DNA of 64,000 nucleotides from JAICMB01 sp035295125 (GTDB lineage: Bacteria > Acidobacteriota > Terriglobia > Bryobacterales > Bryobacteraceae). Below are positions 42,893 through 51,718 of the stretch, one piece after another (the stretch's first letter is position 1; each line of letters begins with the position of its first letter). The position numbers and the translations under genes are program-made. The notes beneath the pieces were generated by a model that was not told the origin of the DNA, ran no database searches, and saw nothing but the letters and a program-made list of their open reading frames with translations. Location: assembly GCA_035295125.1 (NCBI GenBank), contig DATGJP010000067.1, positions 62,001 through 126,000 on the forward strand. The letters are read 5' to 3'.

Positions 42893-44458
42893 TTGGTTTC
42901 GATGAATGATCTGGCCCCAAATCTAACCCGCGCCGCGGCGCTCCCAGAGCCTGTGCCGTTGCCTTTTGAGCCGGCATGGGGGAGTGGTGTGTTGGCCGAT
43001 GACTCCGTCCGGGCGCAGAACTGCGGCAAGCGGATCGGGATCCTCATTGTCACGTACAACGCCGTCACAACGCTGACCAAAGTGCTGAAGCGCATTACGC
43101 CGGAGGTGTGGCGGAATGTTGAGGAAGTCGCGGTTTTCGATGACGCCAGCCAGGACTCTACGTATGAGCTGGCGGTAGGGCTAAAGACCCTGCGCGAACT
43201 TCCGAAGCTGCACGTTCTGAAGCACCCCAAGAATCTTGGGTACGGCGGGAATCAGAAGTCAGGCTACCGGTATTTTATTGAAAAAGGATTCGACGCCGTC
43301 ATTCTGCTGCACGGCGACGGGCAGTATGCGCCCGAGATCCTCTCGCATTTGTACCATCCGATTGTGACGGGCGACGCCGACGCGGTGTTCGGGTCGCGAA
43401 TGATGGGGACGTACGGCGGACCGCTGAAGGGCGGCATGCCGCTGTATAAGTACGTCGGCAACCGCATCCTTTCGGTTTTTGAGAACCGGGCGCTGGGGTT
43501 AAACCTGACGGAGTTCCATAGCGGATATCGTGCGTACAACCTGCACGCGCTTCGTAAGATCGATTTCAGCCACATGACCGATGATTTCCATTTCGACACG
43601 GAGATCATCATCAAGCTGCATCACCAGGGATTCAGGATCAGTGAAGTGCCCATCCCGACGTACTACGGCGAGGAGATCTGTTACGTCAACGGGGTGAAAT
43701 ACGCGCGCGACGTTTATCAGGCCGTGAAGCGCTATAAGGAGACGACGCGCTCGTTCCGCTGCCACCCGGAGTTTAAGGAGTATTACTCCCAGTATCCGGT
43801 GAAGCGGAGCAGGTTTTCGAGCCATTACTACGCTCAGAAGCTGGTCGGCAACGATCAGGAAGTGCTTGACATCGGCTGCGGCGACGGCCGTTTCGTGGCG
43901 GAGCTTGCCAAGAACGGCAATCATGTGACGGGAGTGGATGTACTGGAAAAACCTGCATTGCGCGAGCAACTGAAAGAGTACATTTGCGCGGACGTGAGTC
44001 ACGGGCTGAGCGACGTATTGCAGCGTTTGCAGGGGCGGCGTTTCGACCGCGTTTTGCTCCTGGATGTGCTCGAGCACCTGGTGCACGCTGACCAGACGCT
44101 GGGAGACTGCCGGGAACTGGTGAAGAAGAACGGCTATGTCATCGTATCGGTCCCTAACGTCGCCAATGTGTGGGTGCGGTTGAATCTCCTGTTCGGGCGT
44201 TGGGATTACGATAACCGGGGCATTCTGGACCGGACCCACGTGAAGTTCTTCACGCGAAAAACGGCGCGCAAGTTTCTGCAGGCCGCAGGTTACCGGATCG
44301 TCAAGGAGAAGGTGACGGTGATTCCGACGGAACTGGTGCTTGGAGTGTCCACCGAGAACCTGCTATTCCGAGCCTTGAACCGGTTGCTGGCGATGTTCAC
44401 GTGGATGTTCCCCGGGTTGCTGGGGTATCAGATTGTCCTCGTGACGCAAGTGAAATAA
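42893..44458 (+). CDS. GT2 glycosyltransferase fused to a SAM methyltransferase
   Basis: A 521-residue fusion. Residues 47-280 are a DPM1-like GT2 domain: ILIVTYNA, FDDASQDST, an LLHGDGQY acidic site at 139-145 and the SGYRAYN motif. Residues 322-475 are a class I methyltransferase with VLDIGCGDGRF (motif I) and LLLDVLEHL (motif IV). The hydrophobic C-terminus (about 490-515) may be membrane-associated. Probably a sugar is transferred to a lipid carrier or glycan and then methylated. The start may be the TTG at 42893 or the ATG at 42902. It is divergent from the hydrolase pair across about 40 bases. Confidence 0.87.
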   Translation: MVSMNDLAPNLTRAAALPEPVPLPFEPAWGSGVLADDSVRAQNCGKRIGILIVTYNAVTTLTKVLKRITPEVWRNVEEVAVFDDASQDSTYELAVGLKTLRELPKLHVLKHPKNLGYGGNQKSGYRYFIEKGFDAVILLHGDGQYAPEILSHLYHPIVTGDADAVFGSRMMGTYGGPLKGGMPLYKYVGNRILSVFENRALGLNLTEFHSGYRAYNLHALRKIDFSHMTDDFHFDTEIIIKLHHQGFRISEVPIPTYYGEEICYVNGVKYARDVYQAVKRYKETTRSFRCHPEFKEYYSQYPVKRSRFSSHYYAQKLVGNDQEVLDIGCGDGRFVAELAKNGNHVTGVDVLEKPALREQLKEYICADVSHGLSDVLQRLQGRRFDRVLLLDVLEHLVHADQTLGDCRELVKKNGYVIVSVPNVANVWVRLNLLFGRWDYDNRGILDRTHVKFFTRKTARKFLQAAGYRIVKEKVTVIPTELVLGVSTENLLFRALNRLLAMFTWMFPGLLGYQIVLVTQVK

Positions 44459-44492
44459 CCTGGCTCGGCTCGCGCCTGAAGAACTCCGTCAG

Positions 44493-44948
44493 TCATTCGA
44501 TGCTTTTCCAGCGGCTCCAGGACACAATGCCTTGCTCGGGACGCGGAGCATCGGGAAGCATCGCGAGTAATTCCAGCAGATTGCCGTCGGGGTCGTGAAA
44601 ATAGAGCGAGGCGGCGGGCATCCAGGCGAGGACGACCGGCTCGTTCGTGGGCTCGCCGGAAAAGTCCAAAGGAGTGATTTGGGCCGCGCGAAGGTGTGCT
44701 GGAGCGTCGAGAACGTCCTGGAGATCTGAGCGGAAAGCCAGGTGGAGGCTCATCTTCTGCGGAGCCGATCCAACCTCCCACAGGCCAATCATGGAGTTGC
44801 CGCGACCACCAATCCAGTAGAACGCCACCTTGCGTTCCGGTAATGAGTAAGCGAGTTCCAACCCCAGAACCTGGCCGTAGAAGTCCATGGAGCGTGGAAG
44901 ATCCGCCACGGTAAGGTGGGTTTCGAAGAGGTCACGGAGGGGAATCAC
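44493..44948 (-). CDS. VOC-family protein (glyoxalase/dioxygenase fold)
   Basis: A 151-residue vicinal-oxygen-chelate protein. The first module has the strands of HLTVADLPRSMDFYGQVLG, with the metal-binding His of the fold near residue 11, and the end has LYFHDPDGNLLELLA, with the conserved Asp-Pro-Asp-Gly-Asn turn and metal-ligand Glu. These are typical of single-domain lyases, dioxygenases and resistance proteins; the substrate cannot be inferred. It begins 3 bases after the sulfotransferase stop, so the two are co-transcribed. Confidence 0.85.
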   Translation of the reverse strand: MIPLRDLFETHLTVADLPRSMDFYGQVLGLELAYSLPERKVAFYWIGGRGNSMIGLWEVGSAPQKMSLHLAFRSDLQDVLDAPAHLRAAQITPLDFSGEPTNEPVVLAWMPAASLYFHDPDGNLLELLAMLPDAPRPEQGIVSWSRWKSIE

Positions 44949-44951
44949 ACG

Positions 44952-45902
44952 CTATTCGATTCTCAGCCAGTCGTCGAGGTTGCGGTTGAGAAGCGCCGCG
45001 AGTTTCAGAACATCCTCACGATAGAAATCGATCAAATAGCGGCGATCTTGTGGGGAGATGGTGTCAGCACCCGGCTTTCGATTGAGTACCCGCCGCGCCA
45101 GCGGACGCAGGCGACCTGGCGTAAGTCCAGCGGCGGCTTTCCATAGACGTGAGCGCTTCAGCGATGCAATTACTCGCAGGCGTGGGACCTGCGCTTCCAA
45201 GTGGCGGCGCCCCATATCCGGCTGGAAATCGTCAGACACGCACAGGAAGCGACAGATGGCACTGAGTGTTTCGAGAGGCCAGCGCTTGAAATCGTCGTGG
45301 AAGCCGATCCATACATTGCTTCCAAACTGCTTCAGGATTCGATCGAGCTGCTCAGCGTACATGCCCAACTCAAGAAACGGGTAATGGACGCAGATCTCAT
45401 GGGAACGATACCGGAGATTGCGCTCGATATGTTCGCGGAAACTCCAGCGGATGGCTCCCTCGGCGACGCCGTGAAGGTATTGGGAGAAGGCGCGGTCGAC
45501 GGGGTTGCGCAACATGACGATGATTTTGGCGTCCGGTATTCTCTCCGCGATCAAGGCCGCGGCTTTGCGGGACCACAGGTAGCACACGCTCGCTTCGCCG
45601 AGCGCGGTCTCGTGCGTTGCATTGGCGAAGAGACGTAGATAGTCGTCCCAATTCGTGATGATGCCGCCGAAACGCTTGACGCGCATGGGCTGCGACAGGT
45701 ACTCGCTTAACGAACGGCTTTCGTTCATCAGATTCTCACGAAGCTCGGGTATGCAATTCTCCGCTCGTATCTCGGGCGCGAAAAAGTGGGGCTCCTTGAT
45801 GGGGCTCATGAAGATCTGCGGGTGCTGATCGAGATAGTAATAGAGCGAGGTCGTGCCGGCCTTGGGCACACCGGCCACAAAGAAATTAGGAAGCCTCGGC
45901 AT
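44952..45902 (-). CDS. PAPS-dependent sulfotransferase
   Basis: A 316-residue sulfotransferase. The 5'-phosphosulfate loop is GVPKAGTTSLYYYL near residue 10, and the 3'-phosphate site is RNPVDRAFSQYL, with Arg and Ser as in the family. The middle holds the expected WS-(R/F) helices. It transfers sulfate from PAPS to a hydroxyl on a glycan, lipid or small molecule; acceptor unknown. The ATG at 45902 (MPRLPNFF) leads directly into the loop; another start lies ten codons upstream. It pairs with the VOC gene downstream and sits beside glycan-modifying genes. Confidence 0.88.
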   Translation of the reverse strand: MPRLPNFFVAGVPKAGTTSLYYYLDQHPQIFMSPIKEPHFFAPEIRAENCIPELRENLMNESRSLSEYLSQPMRVKRFGGIITNWDDYLRLFANATHETALGEASVCYLWSRKAAALIAERIPDAKIIVMLRNPVDRAFSQYLHGVAEGAIRWSFREHIERNLRYRSHEICVHYPFLELGMYAEQLDRILKQFGSNVWIGFHDDFKRWPLETLSAICRFLCVSDDFQPDMGRRHLEAQVPRLRVIASLKRSRLWKAAAGLTPGRLRPLARRVLNRKPGADTISPQDRRYLIDFYREDVLKLAALLNRNLDDWLRIE

Positions 45903-46041
45903 GGTTTGGACGACCTCGGAAAATCCTAACACTAAAGGCTAAATATGCGTGAGCGTTGTATTGGCGCCGCTAGGTTATTGAACAACAGCGATACCGCATT
46001 ACAGCGCTGCACGGTTTCACGAAAACTGAGCGGCATCGGCA

Positions 46042-48231
46042 TTATTGCTCGAACAGCGCCGCGCGACGAATTCTTTCGCCCTTCAGGATCACCTGCTGGA
46101 TGCTTTCCGTCTGGCGAATTTCTTTGGTCGGATCGCCATCGACGATGAGCAGATTTGCATCGAAGCCCGCTTGGATCAGCCCCATGTGGGAGCCTTGGCG
46201 GGGCAATTGCGCGGCGTTGTGTGTCGCGGAGGCGAGCGCCACCGCCGGCGGAATGCCCGACTCAACCCAAAGTTGCAGTTCGCGATGAATTGATGGGCCG
46301 TGGAAAACCAGAGGATTGCCGGCCCCCGTTCCGGTGACCAGAGTCAACCCGATCTGCCATGCGCGCACCAGGTTCCGGCGGGCCTGCTCCAGGTCAACCC
46401 CGTAGTTCTTCAGGTTCGCCCGCAATGGATCAGCCTGCGCGGAGCTCAGGAACTCGCGCGTCGACTGAACCAATGGGCCTGGAACCACCTGCAGTACCAG
46501 CGACCGCTCCAGCGGCGCCATGCTTCCGGCGACAATCGCCTGAAACGCGTCCGCCGACGTCAGGGTTGGATCGTAAGTCATCCCCCGCGTCTTCATTTGC
46601 TGAAACAGCGCATCCGGAATCGTGTCGCGGACCGAGCCATGCTCGACGCCGTCCGCGCCCGCTTTGAGCGCATCCTCGACGTCGCGAGAATCCACCGTGT
46701 GCACTACCACCGGCAGCGACTGCGCATGCGCCTCCTGCACGATGGCCTGAAGAATCGCAGGGTCCATGCGATTGAGGAGCATGCCCGCGTGGCCGGCATC
46801 AAGTACCGCCTTAATCGCGTCCACGCCGCGCGTTTTCAGCTCTCGAACCTGCCGGCGCGCCTCGTCCGGCGTTGTTGGAGTGCGTACGGTCTGCTGCTCG
46901 GCGGCAATCCTTACCCGATCCGGCAGATTCTTAAGATACTCTGTCCCATGACCGCCTGCGATCGTAAATTGCGGCCCTGAAACAAACAACTCCGCTCCCA
47001 GATGTTCGCCCGAATTTCCCTGCTCCCGCGCCCGCAGGATGGCGTCGACCGGATCGCCAACACTCTTCACCGCCGTCACACCACAGTAGAGATAAGCCGC
47101 CAATTCGCGCGACATTCCCCGCTGCGGGTCGTCCTGCCCCGGCGACGCCGCGAGACCACCCGACTGAGCCAGATGCACGTGAACATCGATCAGGCCCGGC
47201 AGAATGGTTTTTCCGGCCCCCTCCACGGCCTCGGCCCTCAGCGATTTTGGATCGGGCACCTCGCCTTCAAATACCTGCTGAATCCTGCCATTACTGACGT
47301 ACACTGCGCCGGTCTCGATCACTCGACCGTCACCCACGAAAATGCGCGCGCCGCGAATCAGCAGATTTTGACTCCGCTCCAATTCCCGAGCCAGCAGCTT
47401 GCCTTTGGTGACTGCTTCGTGGCTGCGCATTTGGAATCCGCCGAGAATGAAGAACGGTAACAGCACGGCCGCGATCCAAAGCTTCGCGGCCGGCTTAACC
47501 TTATCTTCCTTCTCCCAACGGAAAAGCTTCATCGAGACGAAGAGTGCGAGCACTGTGGTCAGCAGCAGTGCGCCGATCGAAGATGCATTCGCCACCAGCC
47601 CTTCATTGCGGTAGAGAATGCCCTGCATGCCGGTTTGCAGATAAACCGCGGGCACAAACTGCGAAGCGGTCTGTGCCCAATTCGGTAATTCGCTCATCGG
47701 CATGATGCTCAACAGCAGCATGGGCAGGTACAGAATCTGTACCAGGATCTGGCTCTCCTGCATGGAATTGACCACCGATGCCACGATTAATCCGATCGCC
47801 CGGAACGCCACAATGCCGACAGCCAGGAACACGATCAGGTCGACCACGCGCGCCGGAACCGCCATGCCATAGACGAAGTGCGACAACACCAACACCAGCA
47901 CGACCGTGGGCAAATAATTGAGCAGGCCCGACACCAGCGATGACACCAGCAGGGGCGCTGGAGAAATGGGCGCAACCTTGAAACGCCGCAGGATATTCTG
48001 TTCGCGCTCCTGGGCCGCGCGGATGCCCGCTCCGAAGAATCCGTTCCCGAGCACTCCCATGGTGAGGACCATGCTCACGACATAAATGATTGTCCCGCCC
48101 TGGTCGGCGTGCATCATCTGGCCAAAGAAGAAAAAGAACACCAGCGGGAAGGCATAGTTGAAAAACAGCACCATGCGGTCGCGCGCAGTGAGCTTCAGGT
48201 TCATCGCGATTTGGGCCAGGTACGGTTTCAT
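46042..48231 (-). CDS. ABC-2 permease fused to an amidohydrolase domain
   Basis: A 729-residue fusion. Residues 1-238 are an ABC-2 permease (about six helices with the GIRAAQEREQNILRRFKVAP loop between them), and one more helix follows at 250-266. Residues 288-729 are an amidohydrolase with HVH (351-353), Lys474 (carbamylated Lys position), His511 and His531. The usual final Asp (GTDAG) is Gly636 (GTGAG), so catalysis is doubtful. The hydrolase should be on one defined side of the membrane, set by the odd number of helices. The ABC ATPase gene overlaps its start as ATGA, so they form one exporter. Amidohydrolases fused to permeases are rare in my experience. Confidence 0.85.
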   Translation of the reverse strand: MKPYLAQIAMNLKLTARDRMVLFFNYAFPLVFFFFFGQMMHADQGGTIIYVVSMVLTMGVLGNGFFGAGIRAAQEREQNILRRFKVAPISPAPLLVSSLVSGLLNYLPTVVLVLVLSHFVYGMAVPARVVDLIVFLAVGIVAFRAIGLIVASVVNSMQESQILVQILYLPMLLLSIMPMSELPNWAQTASQFVPAVYLQTGMQGILYRNEGLVANASSIGALLLTTVLALFVSMKLFRWEKEDKVKPAAKLWIAAVLLPFFILGGFQMRSHEAVTKGKLLARELERSQNLLIRGARIFVGDGRVIETGAVYVSNGRIQQVFEGEVPDPKSLRAEAVEGAGKTILPGLIDVHVHLAQSGGLAASPGQDDPQRGMSRELAAYLYCGVTAVKSVGDPVDAILRAREQGNSGEHLGAELFVSGPQFTIAGGHGTEYLKNLPDRVRIAAEQQTVRTPTTPDEARRQVRELKTRGVDAIKAVLDAGHAGMLLNRMDPAILQAIVQEAHAQSLPVVVHTVDSRDVEDALKAGADGVEHGSVRDTIPDALFQQMKTRGMTYDPTLTSADAFQAIVAGSMAPLERSLVLQVVPGPLVQSTREFLSSAQADPLRANLKNYGVDLEQARRNLVRAWQIGLTLVTGTGAGNPLVFHGPSIHRELQLWVESGIPPAVALASATHNAAQLPRQGSHMGLIQAGFDANLLIVDGDPTKEIRQTESIQQVILKGERIRRAALFEQ

Positions 48232-49157
48232 TCGCGCAGCCTCTTGCCGGTCAGTTCAATGAAGACATCTTCCAGGGTGGGATGCTTCAGCTCGATGTCG
48301 CAGAGTTCGAGCCCCTGCTGATCGATCCATTTGACCAGTTCGACAATGGTACGGGCCGGCCGCGTGGACGAAACCGTGATCCGCTTGCGGTCATCGGAGA
48401 GATGGGGCGGGTTGGCGTCGGCGAATACGGGCAACTCTCCTTGCGCTACCGGTTGCTCGCAGGCCACGGCAATCTTCGAGTGCCCGAGTGTCGCCGCCTG
48501 AATTTCGCGCGGCGTGCCAATGGCGATGATGCGGCCTTCATCGATAATGGCGACTCGATCGCACAAGCGCTCAGCTTCCTCGATATAGTGCGTGGTCAGT
48601 ACGATCGTGCGTTTTGCGTCTTTCAGCTCCTGAATGAGCTGATGGATTTCAAGGCGGACTTGCGGGTCGAGCCCGGTGGTCGGTTCGTCGAGAAACAGCA
48701 GCGCGGGGTCGTTGACCAACGCAAGCGCAAGCGCCACACGCTGCTTTTGACCGCCCGAGAGCTTCGAGTAGAACGAGTTGGCTTTGGAGGTGAGTTGCAG
48801 GCGCGCGAGCAACTGGCTGGTATTCACGGTGCGCGAATAGAACGCCGCGAACAGGTCGAGAGCCTCGTGGACCCTCATCTTCTCGGGCAGGTTGGTGGCC
48901 TGCAGACAGACACCGATGCGGTCCTTCAGGCGGGGCGCCTCCAGCGCTGGATCGTAGCCCAGGACCGATACGTGTCCGCCCGTGCGCGGCCGCAATCCCT
49001 CCAGAATCTCAACAGTGGTGGTCTTGCCTGCGCCGTTCGGGCCAAGCAACCCGAACACCTCACCCTTGCTTACTTCGAAGTCGATGCCGCGCACAGCTTC
49101 GAAAGAGCCATAGGATTTGCGCAGCCCCTCGACTGCAATCGCGGCGTCTGGGCTCAA
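48228..49157 (-). CDS. ABC exporter ATPase of the CcmA/DrrA type
   Basis: A 309-residue ATPase. Walker A GPNGAGKTT is near residue 41, with the signature LSGGQKQR, Walker B and DEPTTGLDP in order. A C-terminal domain of about 80 residues after the ABC domain is typical of the DrrA class. The start is chosen as the TTG at 49157, which overlaps the TGA of the upstream DJ-1 gene (TTGA); the long frame before it has no Walker-like or membrane features. Its stop overlaps the start of the permease/amidohydrolase gene. Transport is probably outward; substrate unknown. Confidence 0.88.
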   Translation of the reverse strand: MSPDAAIAVEGLRKSYGSFEAVRGIDFEVSKGEVFGLLGPNGAGKTTTVEILEGLRPRTGGHVSVLGYDPALEAPRLKDRIGVCLQATNLPEKMRVHEALDLFAAFYSRTVNTSQLLARLQLTSKANSFYSKLSGGQKQRVALALALVNDPALLFLDEPTTGLDPQVRLEIHQLIQELKDAKRTIVLTTHYIEEAERLCDRVAIIDEGRIIAIGTPREIQAATLGHSKIAVACEQPVAQGELPVFADANPPHLSDDRKRITVSSTRPARTIVELVKWIDQQGLELCDIELKHPTLEDVFIELTGKRLRE

Positions 49158-49690
49158 GCGAGTACCGGCACGCCCGCCAACACTTGAATCGACGCGCGGC
49201 AGAAGGCCGGAAGATCCTCGGGTTTGCGCGAGGTAACGAGATTGTTGTCGACCACCACCTCGGCGTCCACCCATTGCGCTCCGGCGTTCACGACGTCGTC
49301 TTTGATCGCAAAGAACGAAGTCGCCTTGCGGCCCTTCAGCATATTGGCCGAGCACAGAACCCAGGGTCCATGGCAGACCGCGGCCACAAGTTTGCCTTCC
49401 GCATCCATGTCGTGGACGAACTGGTTTGCCTTGGGATGGCGCCGAATGTGGTCAGGAGCGTAGCCTCCAGGGACCACGACGCCATCGAAATCGGGTGCGC
49501 TGATCTCATTGTAGGAGCGGTCCGATTTGGCCGGATAGCCTAGTTTGCTGGTGTACGTCTTGCCGGCGTCGGCTGCGACAAACACCACTTCGGCTCCGGC
49601 TTCCTGAAGGCGGAAATAGGGATACCAGACCTCCATCTCCTGATACAGATTGTCGAGTAGAACGGCGATTCTCTTACCTTTGAGGTCCAT
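49154..49690 (-). CDS. DJ-1/PfpI family protein
   Basis: A 178-residue DJ-1/PfpI protein. The nucleophile-elbow Cys is in AVCHGPWVL, followed by the His typical of the class I glutaminase-like fold, and the N-terminal Glu is in YQEMEVWYP. The family includes small chaperones, deglycases and peptidase-like enzymes (YhbO, PfpI). This one is slightly shorter than PfpI-type members, which form hexamers. It lies 12 bases after the GT39 gene and overlaps the ABC ATPase start, so it is in the middle of a four-gene run. Confidence 0.88.
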   Translation of the reverse strand: MDLKGKRIAVLLDNLYQEMEVWYPYFRLQEAGAEVVFVAADAGKTYTSKLGYPAKSDRSYNEISAPDFDGVVVPGGYAPDHIRRHPKANQFVHDMDAEGKLVAAVCHGPWVLCSANMLKGRKATSFFAIKDDVVNAGAQWVDAEVVVDNNLVTSRKPEDLPAFCRASIQVLAGVPVLA

Positions 49691-49702
49691 GATGGAACCA
49701 TT

Positions 49703-51592
49703 CTAGCGAGCGTTGCCCGCCGGCCGGTGTTTTCGCTCTTCCATCTGTTCACGGAATTTGGCCATCATGCCGTCCACCTTCTCCTGGAGCGTTTCCGGGT
49801 GATGCGAGGCGTCCAGAAAAAAAGTTCTCATGTCGAATCCGGCGCTGAACAGCACGCGATGGTTCGCGGGCAGCGGCGGTCCGTCCGCCGTTCCAGCCTC
49901 CGGAATCGGCGCGGGAAGTTGGACGGCATACATACTGCCGCCGGCGAGCGCCTCGTGCGGGTATTTCAGCAGCCATTCGCAATTATGTTGGTCGCGGATC
50001 ATGTCGATCGAGACCACCGCCCAAGCCCCAGCGTCGGTTGGAGCAGGCGCCTGGCAATCCCAGACTCGCGCGTGTGGGACGAACGGTGTGGGATCGGAGA
50101 AGGCGAACGGATCGATCGGAACGTCCTTCAATCCATGCAATTCCGCGAATCGCTGTACTTCCCTCAATCCTTGATTCCAATCCAGGTTCGAGTCGCTGAT
50201 CACCACGTAGGCAGGACGTCCGAACGTCAAAGCGTTGAGGTAGGGAAAATAGTACGGATACTGGCGAACCATCTCAAAGAGGCAACTGCCCGCGAGCAGT
50301 ACAACCAAACCCAATGCGACGGGCTTTCGCGCCAGCATGAGCGGAAGCGGCGCCAACATCAGAATCAACAAAACCTGGGGAATGCTGAAATGCCGGATGC
50401 TGGTGTCGAGCGGGCTCGCCAGGCACAACGCGACAAAGACAAGCAGGGCCACCCACAAGACACGCCAGTGGATCCTGTAGCGGTCGGGAATAAGCGGGCC
50501 GCCTTTTCGCCGGGCAATAAACGCAACCAGGCCGACCAGCAGAAGGGCCAGAAAGCCGAGCGCCGATTTCAGCGCGAATAAAACGGGGAAGAAGAACCAA
50601 ACCCCGTGCGTGTAGTGTTGGCCAAGAATGTAGGTAGGGCGTGGTGAGGACAAAAGTACCATGCCGAGCCCGCGCAAAAACAGCCAAGGCGGCATTAACA
50701 GGCGGCCGGCGAGGAGCGCCGCAAGACCATGATTATCAAACCAGGGAACGACGATGGGCTGGTTCAACGAGAATACGAAATAGAAAGCATAGACACCGCA
50801 CGCCGCCCAAAAAATCCCCTTCCACAGCGCTCGACGCCGAGCGCGTCGCCACAGTCGCGCTTCCATCCGATCCGACGGTTGCCCAACCACCGGCCGCCAG
50901 CGTGTCCCGAGCATAAACGCGAAAAAGACGAAAAACAGGATCCCGGCAGAGAACTTGGACAGCAACGCGCCCGTCAAGGCCGCTGCAAAAAGAAGGGTGT
51001 TCCGCCGGTTCGGCTCGCGCCACAGCTCAGCCAGAGTCCAAAACGTCAGCAGTGAACAGAAGGTGATGGGAATGTCGGTGAGAACCAGCGGACCAAACAC
51101 CAGGAATAGCGGCGTTGTGACATAAAGGCTCAGACAGAGCAGGCCGGCCCAAGCCCCTCCAATCCGGCGTGCGAGCGTGTAAACGACCCAGCCCAGGGCG
51201 AGGGTAAGGAGCAACATCGGCAGCCGGGCCAGCGCGAGCGTGCTCCATGGCTCGTTCCACTTTGTAATCAGCCACTCGCCGAATATCCATTGGCCCATAT
51301 AACCGGCGAAAAAAGTGCGGCTGGCTTTCCACTGGGGGCTGGAATAATCGGCGTATGTTCCCCGCAAAACGAGGGGAATGGCGGCCAGCATTTTCGGAAG
51401 GGGTGGATGCTCACCGTTTAATCGCAGGTCGAACTTCTGCAAATAGCTGACGCCGGCCCCGATATGGGCCGCTTCATCCATGACGGTGGATTCCCGGAGG
51501 GCGGAGCCACCGGCCAGCAGCGCCATGAGAACCAGGAGCGCCGCCGCGAGAAAATGGAACCGCAAGGCAGGCCTTCGAACTATGCTTAGCAC
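49703..51592 (-). CDS. GT39-like membrane glycosyltransferase
   Basis: A membrane protein of about 629 residues with ten or more helices. The first loop has STVMDEAAHIG and GEHPPLPK, the acidic pair and the DE-x-x-H-x-x-P-like arrangement seen in the GT39/ArnT (PMT) superfamily. Members take sugars from polyprenyl phosphate carriers and transfer them to protein or lipid outside the membrane. The last 150 residues are soluble. The start is uncertain: I use the GTG at 51592, because the frame upstream would cross a long inverted repeat (51639-51702). It leads the minus-strand run toward the DJ-1 gene. Confidence 0.8.
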   Translation of the reverse strand: MLSIVRRPALRFHFLAAALLVLMALLAGGSALRESTVMDEAAHIGAGVSYLQKFDLRLNGEHPPLPKMLAAIPLVLRGTYADYSSPQWKASRTFFAGYMGQWIFGEWLITKWNEPWSTLALARLPMLLLTLALGWVVYTLARRIGGAWAGLLCLSLYVTTPLFLVFGPLVLTDIPITFCSLLTFWTLAELWREPNRRNTLLFAAALTGALLSKFSAGILFFVFFAFMLGTRWRPVVGQPSDRMEARLWRRARRRALWKGIFWAACGVYAFYFVFSLNQPIVVPWFDNHGLAALLAGRLLMPPWLFLRGLGMVLLSSPRPTYILGQHYTHGVWFFFPVLFALKSALGFLALLLVGLVAFIARRKGGPLIPDRYRIHWRVLWVALLVFVALCLASPLDTSIRHFSIPQVLLILMLAPLPLMLARKPVALGLVVLLAGSCLFEMVRQYPYYFPYLNALTFGRPAYVVISDSNLDWNQGLREVQRFAELHGLKDVPIDPFAFSDPTPFVPHARVWDCQAPAPTDAGAWAVVSIDMIRDQHNCEWLLKYPHEALAGGSMYAVQLPAPIPEAGTADGPPLPANHRVLFSAGFDMRTFFLDASHHPETLQEKVDGMMAKFREQMEERKHRPAGNAR

Positions 51593-51638
51593 ATTAGCCT
51601 TCTGCCTGGTTTTACATACGGATGTGGAGGAACGCGCC

Positions 51639-51702
51639 GGCGAAACCGCCTGTGCCACTCTTGGCTGCCGATACGTTGCTTGGTGGGACAGGCGGTTTCG
51701 TC
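51639..51702. repeat. long imperfect inverted repeat, 20-base arms
   Basis: GGCGAAACCGCCTGTGCCAC (51639-51658) and its imperfect complement at 51683-51702 flank 24 bases, so the RNA could form a stem of about 20 pairs with two mismatches. It lies in the gap (51593-51718) after the AHSA1-domain gene and before the GT39 gene. It may be a terminator for the first, or another member of the hairpin-repeat family. A T-run is absent. Confidence 0.6.
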
Positions 51703-51718
51703 TGTCCGATATCTCGTG

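Noticed and set aside
42853..43230. Longer N-terminus for the second dehalogenase-like gene
   Set aside because: It would lie antisense inside the GT2-methyltransferase gene and adds no recognisable fold.
49158..49355. Longer N-terminus for the ABC exporter ATPase
   Set aside because: The upstream codons lie inside the DJ-1 gene in another frame; the TTGA overlap gives a normal-length ATPase.
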